In this document: positions 22,620 to 29,328 of the stretch, one piece after another
How the letters are laid out: every line of letters begins with the position of its first letter
Numbering within the stretch: position 1 is the stretch's first letter
DNA from: a virus
Length of the DNA: 50,951 bases
IMG/VR virus record: IMGVR_UViG_3300030012_003861
Location: 1 to 50,951 of that record
Strand: one strand, 5' to 3'
The notes under the pieces: generated by a model
What the model saw: only the letters and a program-made list of their open reading frames with translations
The model's database searches: none
Told to the model about the DNA's origin: nothing
Translations under genes and position numbers: made by a program

Positions 22620-23390
22620 TTATTTTGAATAACCTGTCCAAGATCCCTGACGTTTACGTGCAGCTAATGCTTTTGATGCGTCAGATCCTGCACGTTGTAT
22701 GTTGTGTACTAAAAGTGCAAACGGCTTATTACCAAAACAGTGGCTGTCGTCATGGTCAATGTCCAGACCCATATCAGCAGCTTGATCTTCTGTGTAGACC
22801 ACATGAGCTATACGTTTAAAGATGTGTGCATACCTGGTGAGTAAAGGATCGAGATTACCGCCAACTGAAGCAGTGAGAAACATGTTAGAAGGAATGTCAC
22901 TTTGAGCATTGAGCCAGTAGCTGAGTTGTTTGGTGTAAGCATAAAATTTAATTTTGGGATGCTGTCGCGCAACTTCTAACCAAGCCTGGAAATAAAGCTC
23001 AGACCAGAAATCTCCAGATTCATGGATGCGACAGAGATCATAAACTAATTGGCCTTTGTTGTATTGCCAGATTCCGTAAGAAATTGTATCAGCAATAACA
23101 CCTACTGGATCTTTTGTATCTTCAGAATGAAGGATCTCTTTAAGTGCGTCCCAATTAAACCACCGCGCATCGCGGCAGTTCTTACTGCGTGCCTCTGACA
23201 TGGCAGCAAAGCAGCGATACTCAAGTCCAGTTGCGTGAGCTGACTGCGGTAAATCTTGGACTTTACCTGTAGTACGATCAGCAAATGTTTTGCAATGACC
23301 AGCGTTAGGACAGGTGTAACCTGCTGGTAAGGAAAAGATGAGACGTTTACCAAGCTTTGCATTGCCTGTGGAAAATTTCAAGGTGTGCAT
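22620..23390 (-). CDS. GP88-family phage protein, 256 aa
   Basis: The N-terminus FSTGNAKLGKRLIFSLPAGYTCPNAGHC ... YRCFAAMSEARSKNCRDARWFNWD is the signature of the GP88 family (named from mycobacteriophage gene 88). It has conserved Cys at TCP, HC and RC. C-terminal half shows FYAYTKQL and an MFLTASVGG strand. The biochemical function is unknown; the family is widespread in phages and cysteine-rich, so metal binding is plausible. Preceded by a family 2 structured leader. Confidence 0.75.
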   Translation of the reverse strand: MHTLKFSTGNAKLGKRLIFSLPAGYTCPNAGHCKTFADRTTGKVQDLPQSAHATGLEYRCFAAMSEARSKNCRDARWFNWDALKEILHSEDTKDPVGVIADTISYGIWQYNKGQLVYDLCRIHESGDFWSELYFQAWLEVARQHPKIKFYAYTKQLSYWLNAQSDIPSNMFLTASVGGNLDPLLTRYAHIFKRIAHVVYTEDQAADMGLDIDHDDSHCFGNKPFALLVHNIQRAGSDASKALAARKRQGSWTGYSK

Positions 23391-23411
23391 GATTTAATTC
23401 AGTGTGATTAA

Positions 23412-23449
23412 GTGGGACTTACGCAAACGTTGGCTAATTTGCTGCCCAG
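23412..23449 (-). promoter_or_regulatory. structured leader element, family 2, copy C
   Basis: Minus strand: TGGGCA ... GTAAGTCCCA closes a 4-bp helix (the outermost C-C pair is lost). A clear inner stem GCAAA/TTTGC has a 10-base loop. Ends 22 bases before the GP88 ATG, beginning 9 bases after the previous stop. Confidence 0.65.
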
Positions 23450-23457
23450 ATTAAGCT

Positions 23458-23703
23458 TTAATGATTTTGTAAATTAGTCATTGTATTTTTAAGTTTTGAA
23501 ACATCTAAAAGACCTTCAACACTAAACCAAGGTGCATTTTTCCAGGAAAATCCTGAGCCAAATGTATTGTCAGGATTAGTAATGTACCAATGACAATCAA
23601 TATCAGGTACATCTATTGAACATTTAGACCAATCAGCATTCCATTGAGGGACTTGTACCCACATTGTTGCAACAAGAATAAAAGAAAAAAGATTAATCAT
23701 CAT
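23458..23703 (-). CDS. small secreted or membrane-anchored protein, about 81 aa
   Basis: Start at ATGATG (23703/23700) overlaps the stop of the AlpA-like gene; an ATG 7 codons upstream is possible. The N-terminus MMINLFSFILVATMWVQV is a signal or anchor segment. The mature part has two cysteines (KCSIDVPDIDC) and aromatic-rich ITNPDNTFGSGFSWKNAPW. Likely exported to the periplasm or inner membrane. Function unknown. Confidence 0.6.
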   Translation of the reverse strand: MMINLFSFILVATMWVQVPQWNADWSKCSIDVPDIDCHWYITNPDNTFGSGFSWKNAPWFSVEGLLDVSKLKNTMTNLQNH

Positions 23704-24115
23704 ATTCAACAATATAATTTTCAAATGGACGTTCGTTGGCTGTTAGCTTTTTAACTTGGTCTGCTTTCCATATAGCAGCATCGCGGATAAAGTCTAATTC
23801 GTCACATTTAAGAAGTTTGCAAGCTTCACGAATTTGTCTTACTTGCTTAGCTTCAATAGTGACATTAAAAGTCTCAGAGATTTTTTTCTGTCGCCATGAA
23901 ACAAAATCAGTATTTTTTTCAATCCATTCATTGACTTCATGTTTGCAATACCAATCAGCCCCCTTGGCTCCAATGTCTTTAGGTTTTAGTTTGGGAGCTG
24001 GAAACTTACCTGCTTTGACATAACGAATTAATGCAGCACGAGACATCAGAGTCTTTTGTAAGACTTCAGATGTTGTGTAGTGATATTCGCGTTTGGTTCG
24101 AGGAGTGCCAGGCAT
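23693..24115 (-). CDS. AlpA/MerR-like winged helix-turn-helix regulator, 140 aa
   Basis: YTTSEVLQKTLMSRAALIRYVKAGKFPAPKL ... ADWYCKHEVNEWIEKN matches the AlpA/HTH_17 pattern (recognition helix around RAALIRYVKAGKFP, with the wing as W...EV..WI). The C-terminal half is helical and may dimerise. Such small regulators act as repressors or activators. It is divergent from the 47-aa gene at 24219, and the palindrome at 24152-24167 lies between them, so autoregulation is a natural hypothesis. Confidence 0.65.
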   Translation of the reverse strand: MPGTPRTKREYHYTTSEVLQKTLMSRAALIRYVKAGKFPAPKLKPKDIGAKGADWYCKHEVNEWIEKNTDFVSWRQKKISETFNVTIEAKQVRQIREACKLLKCDELDFIRDAAIWKADQVKKLTANERPFENYIVEYDD

Positions 24116-24151
24116 AAAAGTTTGGGTGGCAGTAGAATGTTAGTACGTTCA

Positions 24152-24167
24152 CCAGCTATAGTGCTGG
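24152..24167. promoter_or_regulatory. palindrome CCAGC-TATAGT-GCTGG between divergent genes, candidate promoter/operator
   Basis: A 5-bp inverted repeat brackets TATAGT, a one-mismatch -10 hexamer. It lies in the gap between the AlpA-like gene and the 47-aa plus-strand gene. The CTATAGTG core recurs at 13105-13112 in another divergent gap. Could be a promoter with an overlapping operator. Confidence 0.4.
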
Positions 24168-24218
24168 CGCAATTCACCAGGCCATGGAACGGGGACCTGG
24201 GCTTTAGCGGAGAACATC

Positions 24219-24362
24219 ATGGCTACACAGCAGCTGACCTACCGAGGCGTCAAATATGAGCGCCGGGATCCACTGACCGAGTGGATGATGAAAGAACGGC
24301 TTAAGCGTCAACGAGAAGAGTTTGAATCAAAACTCGATCGTGAACGCATTGCCAACGATTGA
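24219..24362 (+). CDS. 47-aa DUF4278-like protein (cyanobacterial signature)
   Basis: Begins MATQQLTYRGVKYERRDPLTEW; 'LTYRGVKYE' is the signature of DUF4278, a short family I know mainly from cyanobacteria. The rest is a charged helix (ERLKRQREEFESKLDRERI). A real Shine-Dalgarno (GCGGAG) precedes the ATG, and base composition is visibly more GC-rich than the neighbours, suggesting capture from a host genome. It is the only plus-strand gene in this stretch and meets the 31-aa gene stop-to-stop. Confidence 0.65.
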   Translation: MATQQLTYRGVKYERRDPLTEWMMKERLKRQREEFESKLDRERIAND

Positions 24363-24458
24363 TTAACCACCAGCAGCAAAAGTCCATATAAGAAGGACAG
24401 ACATGAACATGGCTGGTGCAAGGAGAAAGACCATGAGTTCTAAATCATGTACGGTCAT
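24363..24458 (-). CDS. 31-aa membrane microprotein
   Basis: Minus-strand frame MTVHDLELMVFLLAPAMFMS then VLLIWTFAAGG, essentially one hydrophobic helix with a short acidic N-terminus. Its ATG lies 4 bases after the stop of the 60-aa gene upstream. Its stop abuts that of the convergent 47-aa gene. Tight packing on both sides supports it, but at this size it could be chance. Confidence 0.45.
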   Translation of the reverse strand: MTVHDLELMVFLLAPAMFMSVLLIWTFAAGG

Positions 24459-24462
24459 AAGT

Positions 24463-24645
24463 TCAAACCCACGGCCAGCCGAGTTCTACATCGGCTAGCC
24501 AAACATCAGGATCAACTGGCCTGAGTTTAATGTAATCAGTAAGCAGGTGTTGCATTGTTTCTAATGTGACACCTGTTTCTTTTGCAGTGATAGCAACATT
24601 ACTAGTACCTTTGTATAACAGGTCGAGAGCTTCTTCTAACTCCAT
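24463..24645 (-). CDS. hypothetical protein, 60 aa, helix-turn-helix-like
   Basis: MELEEALDLLYKGTSNVAITAKETGVTLETMQHLLTDYIKLRP has the spacing of a small homeodomain-like HTH (AITAKETGVTLETMQHLL), then a tryptophan-rich acidic tail (DVWLADVELGWPWV). It overlaps the 3' end of the zinc-finger protein gene by 44 bases. Probably a small DNA-binding or antirepressor-type protein. Confidence 0.55.
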   Translation of the reverse strand: MELEEALDLLYKGTSNVAITAKETGVTLETMQHLLTDYIKLRPVDPDVWLADVELGWPWV

Positions 24646-25096
24646 CTAAATCTGGAACATCCTTCCATTTACAATACCTAACTATGTCATAAATACACGA
24701 TCTAGACACTTGAAAAGTTTCCATCATTAATTTAATGGGCACGCCTTTGCGATCACATGCACGCATCTTGGCAACAAGTTCAGGAGTTAATTTGTAATTA
24801 CCACCTGATTTGTTTGTACGTGATTTAGATTGACAAGAGTTAGAACAATAAGGACCTGTCATTTTTCTACGTAATCGATCCTTTTCTTGGCCCACACGCC
24901 GCCAAAATTTCTTTTGACAACAGGCACAAGTTAATTGAAGATAACCACATTGATGTGAGTATTCAGGAAAAAAGTTCTTAGTTTTTGTGCCACATGGCTT
25001 CTGCAATGATTGGGAATTGTTCTTTGAAGATTGTTTTGCATTGGTCGGCAATACGTTTGTGTTCAAGTTGAGTACCGTTTGCTGAACGTAAATCAA
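24602..25096 (-). CDS. zinc-ribbon plus helix-turn-helix protein (start uncertain)
   Basis: Contains two CxxC-type pairs (LTCACCQKKFW and YCSNSCQSK) forming a probable zinc ribbon. It then has KLTPELVAKMRACDRKGVPIKLMMETFQVSRSCIYDIVRY, a resolvase-type homeodomain-like HTH as found at the C-terminus of phage HNH endonucleases. The listed start lies inside thyX. Initiation at a TTG nearer the thyX stop would remove the first 30 or so residues. Probably a DNA-binding regulator or a nuclease remnant. Confidence 0.6.
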   Translation of the reverse strand: MIYVQQTVLNLNTNVLPTNAKQSSKNNSQSLQKPCGTKTKNFFPEYSHQCGYLQLTCACCQKKFWRRVGQEKDRLRRKMTGPYCSNSCQSKSRTNKSGGNYKLTPELVAKMRACDRKGVPIKLMMETFQVSRSCIYDIVRYCKWKDVPDLDGVRRSSRPVIQRY

Positions 25097-25652
25097 TGTA
25101 ATGAAGCCATGACCGGAGAGTTCCTGTCATATACATTTTGCTAGGCGTAGCTAATGGCAAAATAGATCTTGCACATTCTTTAGCAACACCATCAGAAATC
25201 ATCTCTTGATATAAATGCTCCGCTTCTTCAAAGAGAATTGAGATGCGACGGTTGTAATCTGCAATTTTAATTTTGCCCAAACGTTTTCTAAGATCATCTG
25301 TGGAGTTTTGCCTGTTCTTTGGATCTTGCGAGCGCAAATGAGGAATGATGGGACGACCAATAGAATTAGTATTGGCATAGCGTTGTGAAAATTCCTGAAA
25401 TGAAAATGAACGATGACGTAAGATTTGTGGACTAATTGCTCTAGTTGTATGAATTTCTAAACACATGGAAGCCATTTCAAATGGCGACCAATGTTTATTA
25501 TTAATCAAATAACGTAGAAGCCTAGGACCTGTACTCATGTCTTCTGCATTTTGAGGTGCAGAAACACGAGCCATACGAACAATCATCTGTTCAGCATCAT
25601 CAGTGCGCCAAACAAGTTTGACATCATGTGGTGTAAACATTGCGTCAGTCAT
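24978..25652 (-). CDS. thyX: flavin-dependent thymidylate synthase, 224 aa
   Basis: ThyX signature RHRxxSxQxxSxRY is present as RHRSFSFQEFSQRY (79-92 from the chosen Met), which binds dUMP and FAD. Also typical are FEMASMCLEIHTTRAI upstream and the C-terminal LRSWLHYIDLR and LEHKRIAD blocks. It makes dTMP from dUMP with methylene-tetrahydrofolate and NADPH for phage DNA synthesis. I chose ATG 25652 because it overlaps the preceding stop (ATGACTGA); ATG 25658 is possible. Part of the replication operon. Confidence 0.95.
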   Translation of the reverse strand: MTDAMFTPHDVKLVWRTDDAEQMIVRMARVSAPQNAEDMSTGPRLLRYLINNKHWSPFEMASMCLEIHTTRAISPQILRHRSFSFQEFSQRYANTNSIGRPIIPHLRSQDPKNRQNSTDDLRKRLGKIKIADYNRRISILFEEAEHLYQEMISDGVAKECARSILPLATPSKMYMTGTLRSWLHYIDLRSANGTQLEHKRIADQCKTIFKEQFPIIAEAMWHKN

Positions 25653-25902
25653 CAACATGTTTAATTCTCATTGTCATGTGCAACTCAGGCATTTGGCTGT
25701 CATCCCATTGAACACGAACATAAGGCATTTTGGCACCACGTTTGTTTGTTTTGTAAATAACTTCAATAACTGTGCCTTGCTTCTTTCGATCAGGCAATGG
25801 TGAATTGAGTGCCATTTGCAATGCAGGCTTGTGCATAACACGGTCGCCTACTACATATTGAACACCTTTTGATCTAGGACCAGGAGATGGAGACGTTGTC
25901 AT
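25645..25902 (-). CDS. small SH3/KOW-like barrel protein, 85 aa
   Basis: The pattern YVVGDRVMHKP ... QGTVIEVIYKTNKRGAKMPYVRVQWDDSQMPELH is that of a small SH3-like beta barrel, as in KOW or Tudor folds, with an unstructured Ser/Pro N-terminus. Such domains bind RNA, DNA or peptides. It overlaps the ThyX start, so the two are coupled. The tRNA gene lies directly upstream. Confidence 0.55.
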   Translation of the reverse strand: MTTSPSPGPRSKGVQYVVGDRVMHKPALQMALNSPLPDRKKQGTVIEVIYKTNKRGAKMPYVRVQWDDSQMPELHMTMRIKHVDD

Positions 25903-25933
25903 TTAATGAAGAGTAAATGTTTTTCGCAGGAAG

Positions 25934-26018
25934 TAGGAGTGACGAGACTTGAACTCGCACGACCGTAATGGTCAACAGATTTTAAGTCTGGTGTGTCTAC
26001 CGATTCCACCACACTCCC
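25934..26018 (-). tRNA. tRNA-Leu (anticodon UAA)
   Basis: On the minus strand GGGAGTG pairs with CACTCCT in the acceptor stem (one G-T). The D region contains GGAATCGGTAGAC, the anticodon arm is CAGACTTAAAATCTG giving anticodon TAA, then a long class II variable arm (TTGACC...GGTCG) and the T arm GAGTTCAAGTC. The discriminator is A, and CCA is not encoded. Class II with a long variable arm confirms Leu. It would supplement translation of UUA/UUG codons, which are common in these AT-rich genes. Confidence 0.93.
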
Positions 26019-26024
26019 AAGAAA

Positions 26025-26050
26025 AGATCAGGTGTTAAAGCACCTGATCT
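26025..26050 (-). terminator. perfect 10-bp hairpin between the PcfJ-like gene and the tRNA
   Basis: AGATCAGGTG/CACCTGATCT with a 6-base loop, followed on the minus strand by TTTTC. It could terminate the upstream operon, or act as an RNase III-type processing signal just ahead of the tRNA 5' end, 7 bases away. The tail is short of a full U-tract. Confidence 0.6.
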
Positions 26051-26084
26051 AACACCCTACGAACAAGGAAAGCCGAAGCCGTGC

Positions 26085-27869
26085 TTACGTTAGTTCTTCT
26101 TCTCGCTTTGTCAACGCAAGTTTGAAAGCGTCTTCAACATTGGAACGTTCAAAGTCACTAAGTCTTCTGTTACCAATGTCAGCGATTTGATTAACAGTCA
26201 TTACACCATTATCAACAGTGAGTTGAATGGTGTAGCGCGGTTGATTCTCAATCATGGTCAAGATAATGAGGTGCTTCATTTTCTTGACTCCATCTGCATA
26301 GCCATGGCCGCCGCCAACGCAGTTGCGTACGGCTCGACCCCAAGCTGCCAGCTGGTGTGTGTCATGAGGTTGGAAGAAGCTGTACTTAACATCTTCACCG
26401 TCATTACATTGCTCAACCTTGATGGGTTGAGGGAATAGCTTCTGAGGTAAGTCAACGTTAGCGTTACTGATTTTCCAGGTCTCTGCCATGAGATGATCAT
26501 GCCATTCCATCAAACGCCAGCGCCTGGGCTTGATGTTGTCAGTAAAACCAGCAGTAATGCATTGGCAAAGCATCTGATAAGTATCACGCCAATCGTGTAA
26601 ATAAATATGATGTTGTCCTGTAGCAGAGTCACAACTTAGAAAATAACCTCCTGATTCACTTTTTTGTCGGTCAAAATCTAATTGTTGTTTGTATTTTTGA
26701 TAAAGCATGTTGAGAAATGATTCAACAGGCAAGTTTTCTCGCATCCATTGATGACCAACCTCGTTGTTATTAATATTGTAATCTAATTCTAATTTAGAAA
26801 GCCAATCAAATCTAGAATGAAGCAAATTGTGATCAATGTCATGATAAATTTGTTTAATTTGATTAATAGATAATAGAAACTGATAAAGGATTGCATAAGG
26901 TGCTTTAAGTGCTTCACGATCGTATATATTTTCTGTAATAGTATTTTCATGAATGACCTTAGTGTCATTCATTGCATTTAAAATTAAAGATCTAAACCAC
27001 TTTGCAGAAAACACATCTTGCATCCATTTTGAACAAAAACGTTGACGTAATTTATCAAGAATATCATTTACATCATGGATGTATTTATCTTGACCACCCA
27101 TCCACCTGGGCCTAGACCAGTAGCCTGACAAGATATTTTCAAACTTATTATTTTCAGGATCAAGCCGAGTGAAGATTTCATCGTTTGTTCCTCCTTTGAA
27201 CTGAGGAATATCTTTAGCAAGTTGGTTCTCCCATTTTTGAACAGCACGATACATTTGCCAAGTCTTGCCGTAAGACTTAAGGCGATGGTCGTTACGGTTG
27301 GGATTTTTCCAGTAGTTACCGGTATAGCCATCCGCAATATTATTTTTAGTCATAAGAATTGTTTTGCGATACCAGTAACTACGACCATCTTTAACGCGTG
27401 GCAGCATTTTGGATTCTTCAAACTGGTCAAACATATGTTTACCAATCGTGCGACGACTTGTGATGTATGCATCAGTGCATTGCTTGCGTGCCGCTGCTGT
27501 ATCTCGATAAGCAATCGTCAAGCCATAAATATAAGAATCATCTTTTGACCGTGGCAGCCATGCAGCTACCCACAGTTGGCGATGATAGTAAACAACAGCA
27601 AAAGGTTCAGGTTCCTGTCCAAAGACAGGCTTAGTAAACAAGTGAAACTTGTCTGGTGACTTGTCTTTGTTAAGTGCTTCAACAGTTGTTTCCCACAAAT
27701 TGTCTTTGACAATATGAGTAGGAAACATATTTGAAGGACGACCACAAGGGAAAGTCTGTCGTTTGTTTTTGTTACGATCTTCTGCAGCCATGGCAGCTGC
27801 AAGTTTCTTGCGTGTTGCGTCATAGCCTGCAACTTCGAGTGCAAGCTGATTAGGAAGATTGAAATACAT
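26085..27869 (-). CDS. PcfJ-like protein, 594 aa
   Basis: The C-terminal ~100 residues (HQLAAWGRAVRNCVGGGHGYADGVKKMKHLIILTMIENQPRYTIQLT ... QIADIGNRRLSDFER) match the PcfJ family signature: a conserved 'M.NCVG..Y' Cys, a beta pair with 'P.YTI.L', and a final Asn. The N-terminal 450 residues are unrecognised, aromatic and basic, and may bind nucleic acid. PcfJ proteins occur on conjugative plasmids and phages with unknown function. A family 2 leader lies just upstream of its ATG. One of the largest early genes. Confidence 0.75.
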   Translation of the reverse strand: MYFNLPNQLALEVAGYDATRKKLAAAMAAEDRNKNKRQTFPCGRPSNMFPTHIVKDNLWETTVEALNKDKSPDKFHLFTKPVFGQEPEPFAVVYYHRQLWVAAWLPRSKDDSYIYGLTIAYRDTAAARKQCTDAYITSRRTIGKHMFDQFEESKMLPRVKDGRSYWYRKTILMTKNNIADGYTGNYWKNPNRNDHRLKSYGKTWQMYRAVQKWENQLAKDIPQFKGGTNDEIFTRLDPENNKFENILSGYWSRPRWMGGQDKYIHDVNDILDKLRQRFCSKWMQDVFSAKWFRSLILNAMNDTKVIHENTITENIYDREALKAPYAILYQFLLSINQIKQIYHDIDHNLLHSRFDWLSKLELDYNINNNEVGHQWMRENLPVESFLNMLYQKYKQQLDFDRQKSESGGYFLSCDSATGQHHIYLHDWRDTYQMLCQCITAGFTDNIKPRRWRLMEWHDHLMAETWKISNANVDLPQKLFPQPIKVEQCNDGEDVKYSFFQPHDTHQLAAWGRAVRNCVGGGHGYADGVKKMKHLIILTMIENQPRYTIQLTVDNGVMTVNQIADIGNRRLSDFERSNVEDAFKLALTKREEELT

Positions 27870-27899
27870 AATGCAATGTAGTGTGATGTAATGAAAAAG

Positions 27900-27943
27900 C
27901 CTAGGACTTACACAGAAAATTGCGTTAGCATCTGCTGCCCAGG
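27900..27943 (-). promoter_or_regulatory. structured leader element, family 2, copy D
   Basis: Minus strand: CCTGGGCA ... GTAAGTCCTAGG closes a 6-bp helix with one G-T pair. An inner stem GCAGA/TCTGT surrounds a further TGC/GCA pairing. It starts 3 bases after the previous stop codon and ends 31 bases before the PcfJ-like ATG. Confidence 0.65.
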
Positions 27944-27946
27944 TAG

Positions 27947-28234
27947 TTACTCTTCATCGAGTTGCCAGTCTAGATCCATGTTCTGGAGGTAGATAATCTG
28001 TTCAATCTCTGTACCTGCAGATAGTGGAGACTGTTCATCTTCTTCTGTTGTTACCACGGCGCTGCAAATCCCTGCGCCCCATTCTTCAGGTTCTGCAAGT
28101 TCTGCTGGATAATAGATAGCAGGACGGAGCAAACGCATGTCAGCAATGTTGGCAACAACAACCCAGTCAATAGATCCATCAGAATTAGTGCAGTCGACTT
28201 CAATTAATTCGATTGAAAGAATTTCGTTAGTCAT
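27947..28234 (-). CDS. hypothetical acidic protein, 95 aa
   Basis: MTNEILSIELIEVDCTNSDG followed by a mixed alpha/beta body (DWVVVANIADMRLLRPAIYYP) and a strongly acidic C-terminal half (TTEEDEQSPLSAG ... DLDWQLDEE). An overall very acidic small phage protein, of the kind that can mimic DNA or bind a host protein. No family recognised. Starts with an ATGA overlap to the upstream gene. Confidence 0.6.
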   Translation of the reverse strand: MTNEILSIELIEVDCTNSDGSIDWVVVANIADMRLLRPAIYYPAELAEPEEWGAGICSAVVTTEEDEQSPLSAGTEIEQIIYLQNMDLDWQLDEE

Positions 28235-28443
28235 TTGTTAAAACCAAAAAGTGCATCATTATCAAGTGTTGTAAGGACTGTAAGTGCAGCTTGACGCATG
28301 GCTTTTTGATAACCAACCTTTTCATGGTAGTTGGCTGTTGTTGTTTCACCTGATGTTTCAAGTTGAATAAGTTCTCGTTGAATTTGATCAGCCATACCGG
28401 AAAAAGTTTTGTAGACATCAAAGCCTACAAGTTTAGTAGTCAT
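28231..28443 (-). CDS. hypothetical protein, 70 aa
   Basis: Start at ATG 28443 (MTTKLVGFDVYKTFSGMADQI); a Met two codons upstream is possible. Helical, with ANYHEKVGYQKAMRQAALTVLTTLD. ATGA overlap with the next gene. Function unknown. Confidence 0.6.
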   Translation of the reverse strand: MTTKLVGFDVYKTFSGMADQIQRELIQLETSGETTTANYHEKVGYQKAMRQAALTVLTTLDNDALFGFNK

Positions 28444-28467
28444 AATCATGTGAAATAATAAGATTTA

Positions 28468-28641
28468 TTAGCTATGATAGTCGGCATCGCCCGCCATCTC
28501 TTCTGACATAAGTTCTTGCATAAGTTGTTCTTGCTCGTTGGCAATGTCGTTGAGAATAAATTGTTGGTCTTGAGTGTACTCAGTTTTGACAGCATTGTTG
28601 AGGCGTTGCTGTTTAAGTAACCAGGTTTTGATTAGTGACAT
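28468..28641 (-). CDS. 57-aa MSLIK-type protein, paralogue of the 31.1 kb gene
   Basis: MSLIKTWLLKQQRLNNAVKT, then helical Gln/Glu-rich residues (DQQFILNDIANEQEQLMQELM) to a C-terminus ADYHS. It shares its first residues (MSLIK-x-W) and its helical charge pattern with the gene at 31082-31255. Both are preceded by a pseudoknot element at the same distance, so they look like duplicated, co-regulated genes. Function unknown. Confidence 0.6.
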   Translation of the reverse strand: MSLIKTWLLKQQRLNNAVKTEYTQDQQFILNDIANEQEQLMQELMSEEMAGDADYHS

Positions 28642-28663
28642 GATTTGAAATAGTATAGATCAA

Positions 28664-28692
28664 TGAGCAGTTTAAGGACATGCTCAGGTCCA
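28664..28692 (-). promoter_or_regulatory. structured leader element, family 1 (predicted RNA pseudoknot), copy 1
   Basis: Minus strand: GGAC, C, TGAGCA, T, GTCC, TTAAAC, TGCTCA. GGAC pairs with GTCC and TGAGCA with TGCTCA, an H-type pseudoknot with 1-2 and 6 base loops. It lies 22 bases upstream of the 57-aa MSLIK gene. Confidence 0.7.
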
Positions 28693-28709
28693 TTGGTCAA
28701 TTATTGTAT

Positions 28710-28734
28710 GGATTGTGTGCAACCACACACATCC
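28710..28734 (-). repeat. hairpin after the 85-aa gene
   Basis: Minus strand GGAT-(G)-TGTGTG-GTTG-CACACA-ATCC, a 10-bp stem with one bulge, starting at the stop codon of the 85-aa gene and just upstream of pseudoknot copy 1. There is no U-tract, so it is more likely an mRNA stabiliser or processing site than a terminator. Confidence 0.6.
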
Positions 28735-28991
28735 TAGTCAGTCATATGTCTTGTGATTGGCAGTTTATATTTCTCAATCAACATTGACTCAAATTGAGCC
28801 AATACTTTTATCTTAGAACCTTTAAAGCCATACTCTTTTTTCACAGTTGAATATACACTGGGAAAGTTACGAGACAGCTTTATGTTTTTGGTTTCAAGCA
28901 GTAAAGCTTTGTGGAGAGTGAGAAGTTTGAACTTGTAGGTGTCATCGTTAGTGATAACAAATCCACCGTTGCCATAGGTTTGAATAGCCAT
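28734..28991 (-). CDS. hypothetical protein, 85 aa, basic
   Basis: Start taken at ATG 28991 (MAIQTYGNGGFVITNDDTYKFKLL), because the frame upstream of it is low-complexity and hydrophobic by chance. Basic protein (KNIKLSRNFPSVYSTVKKEYGFKGSK). A small alpha/beta phage protein; family not recognised. Confidence 0.6.
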   Translation of the reverse strand: MAIQTYGNGGFVITNDDTYKFKLLTLHKALLLETKNIKLSRNFPSVYSTVKKEYGFKGSKIKVLAQFESMLIEKYKLPITRHMTD

Positions 28992-29091
28992 AAAAAACTT
29001 GGTGTGTGTTGAGTGGTAGTGTGTAAAGTAATTAAAAGTTATACCATTAATAATAAAAAGTGTGGTGGCGGCTGTTCCGGGGGTGTGGGGG

Positions 29092-29328
29092 TTAAACAGA
29101 CTGAGACTGATTTTCAATAAAACGTAGAAAAGCTCCACGTTTCTTTGGATCTCTATGTCGAGGAGTTGTTCGTGGTTTGCTCATTGCACCTTTTGCTGAC
29201 GGATAAAGTTTTTGATCTTGATAATCAATGTAGACCTTGTTGCCATTACGCAAGATGTAGTTTGAACCACGGGCTCCTGTAAAGATTTGAGCCCCCTTTG
29301 GAATTTTGGTGTGGTTAATTCGAGTCAT
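29092..29328 (-). CDS. hypothetical basic protein, 78 aa
   Basis: Beta-rich basic N-terminus (GAQIFTGARGSNYILRNGNKVYIDYQDQKLYPSA), then a very basic tail (KPRTTPRHRDPKKRGAFLRF). It probably binds nucleic acid. It overlaps the DUF4236-like gene by 14 bases. A 100-base gap follows to the next gene and shows nothing recognisable apart from GT-rich runs. Confidence 0.6.
   Translation of the reverse strand: MTRINHTKIPKGAQIFTGARGSNYILRNGNKVYIDYQDQKLYPSAKGAMSKPRTTPRHRDPKKRGAFLRFIENQSQSV

Noticed and set aside
19540-27943. Known riboswitches (preQ1, SAM-II, fluoride, glutamine/downstream-peptide) for the family 2 elements
   Set aside because: From memory of their consensus sequences none combines GGCA and GTAAGTCC in this order; a database search is still needed.
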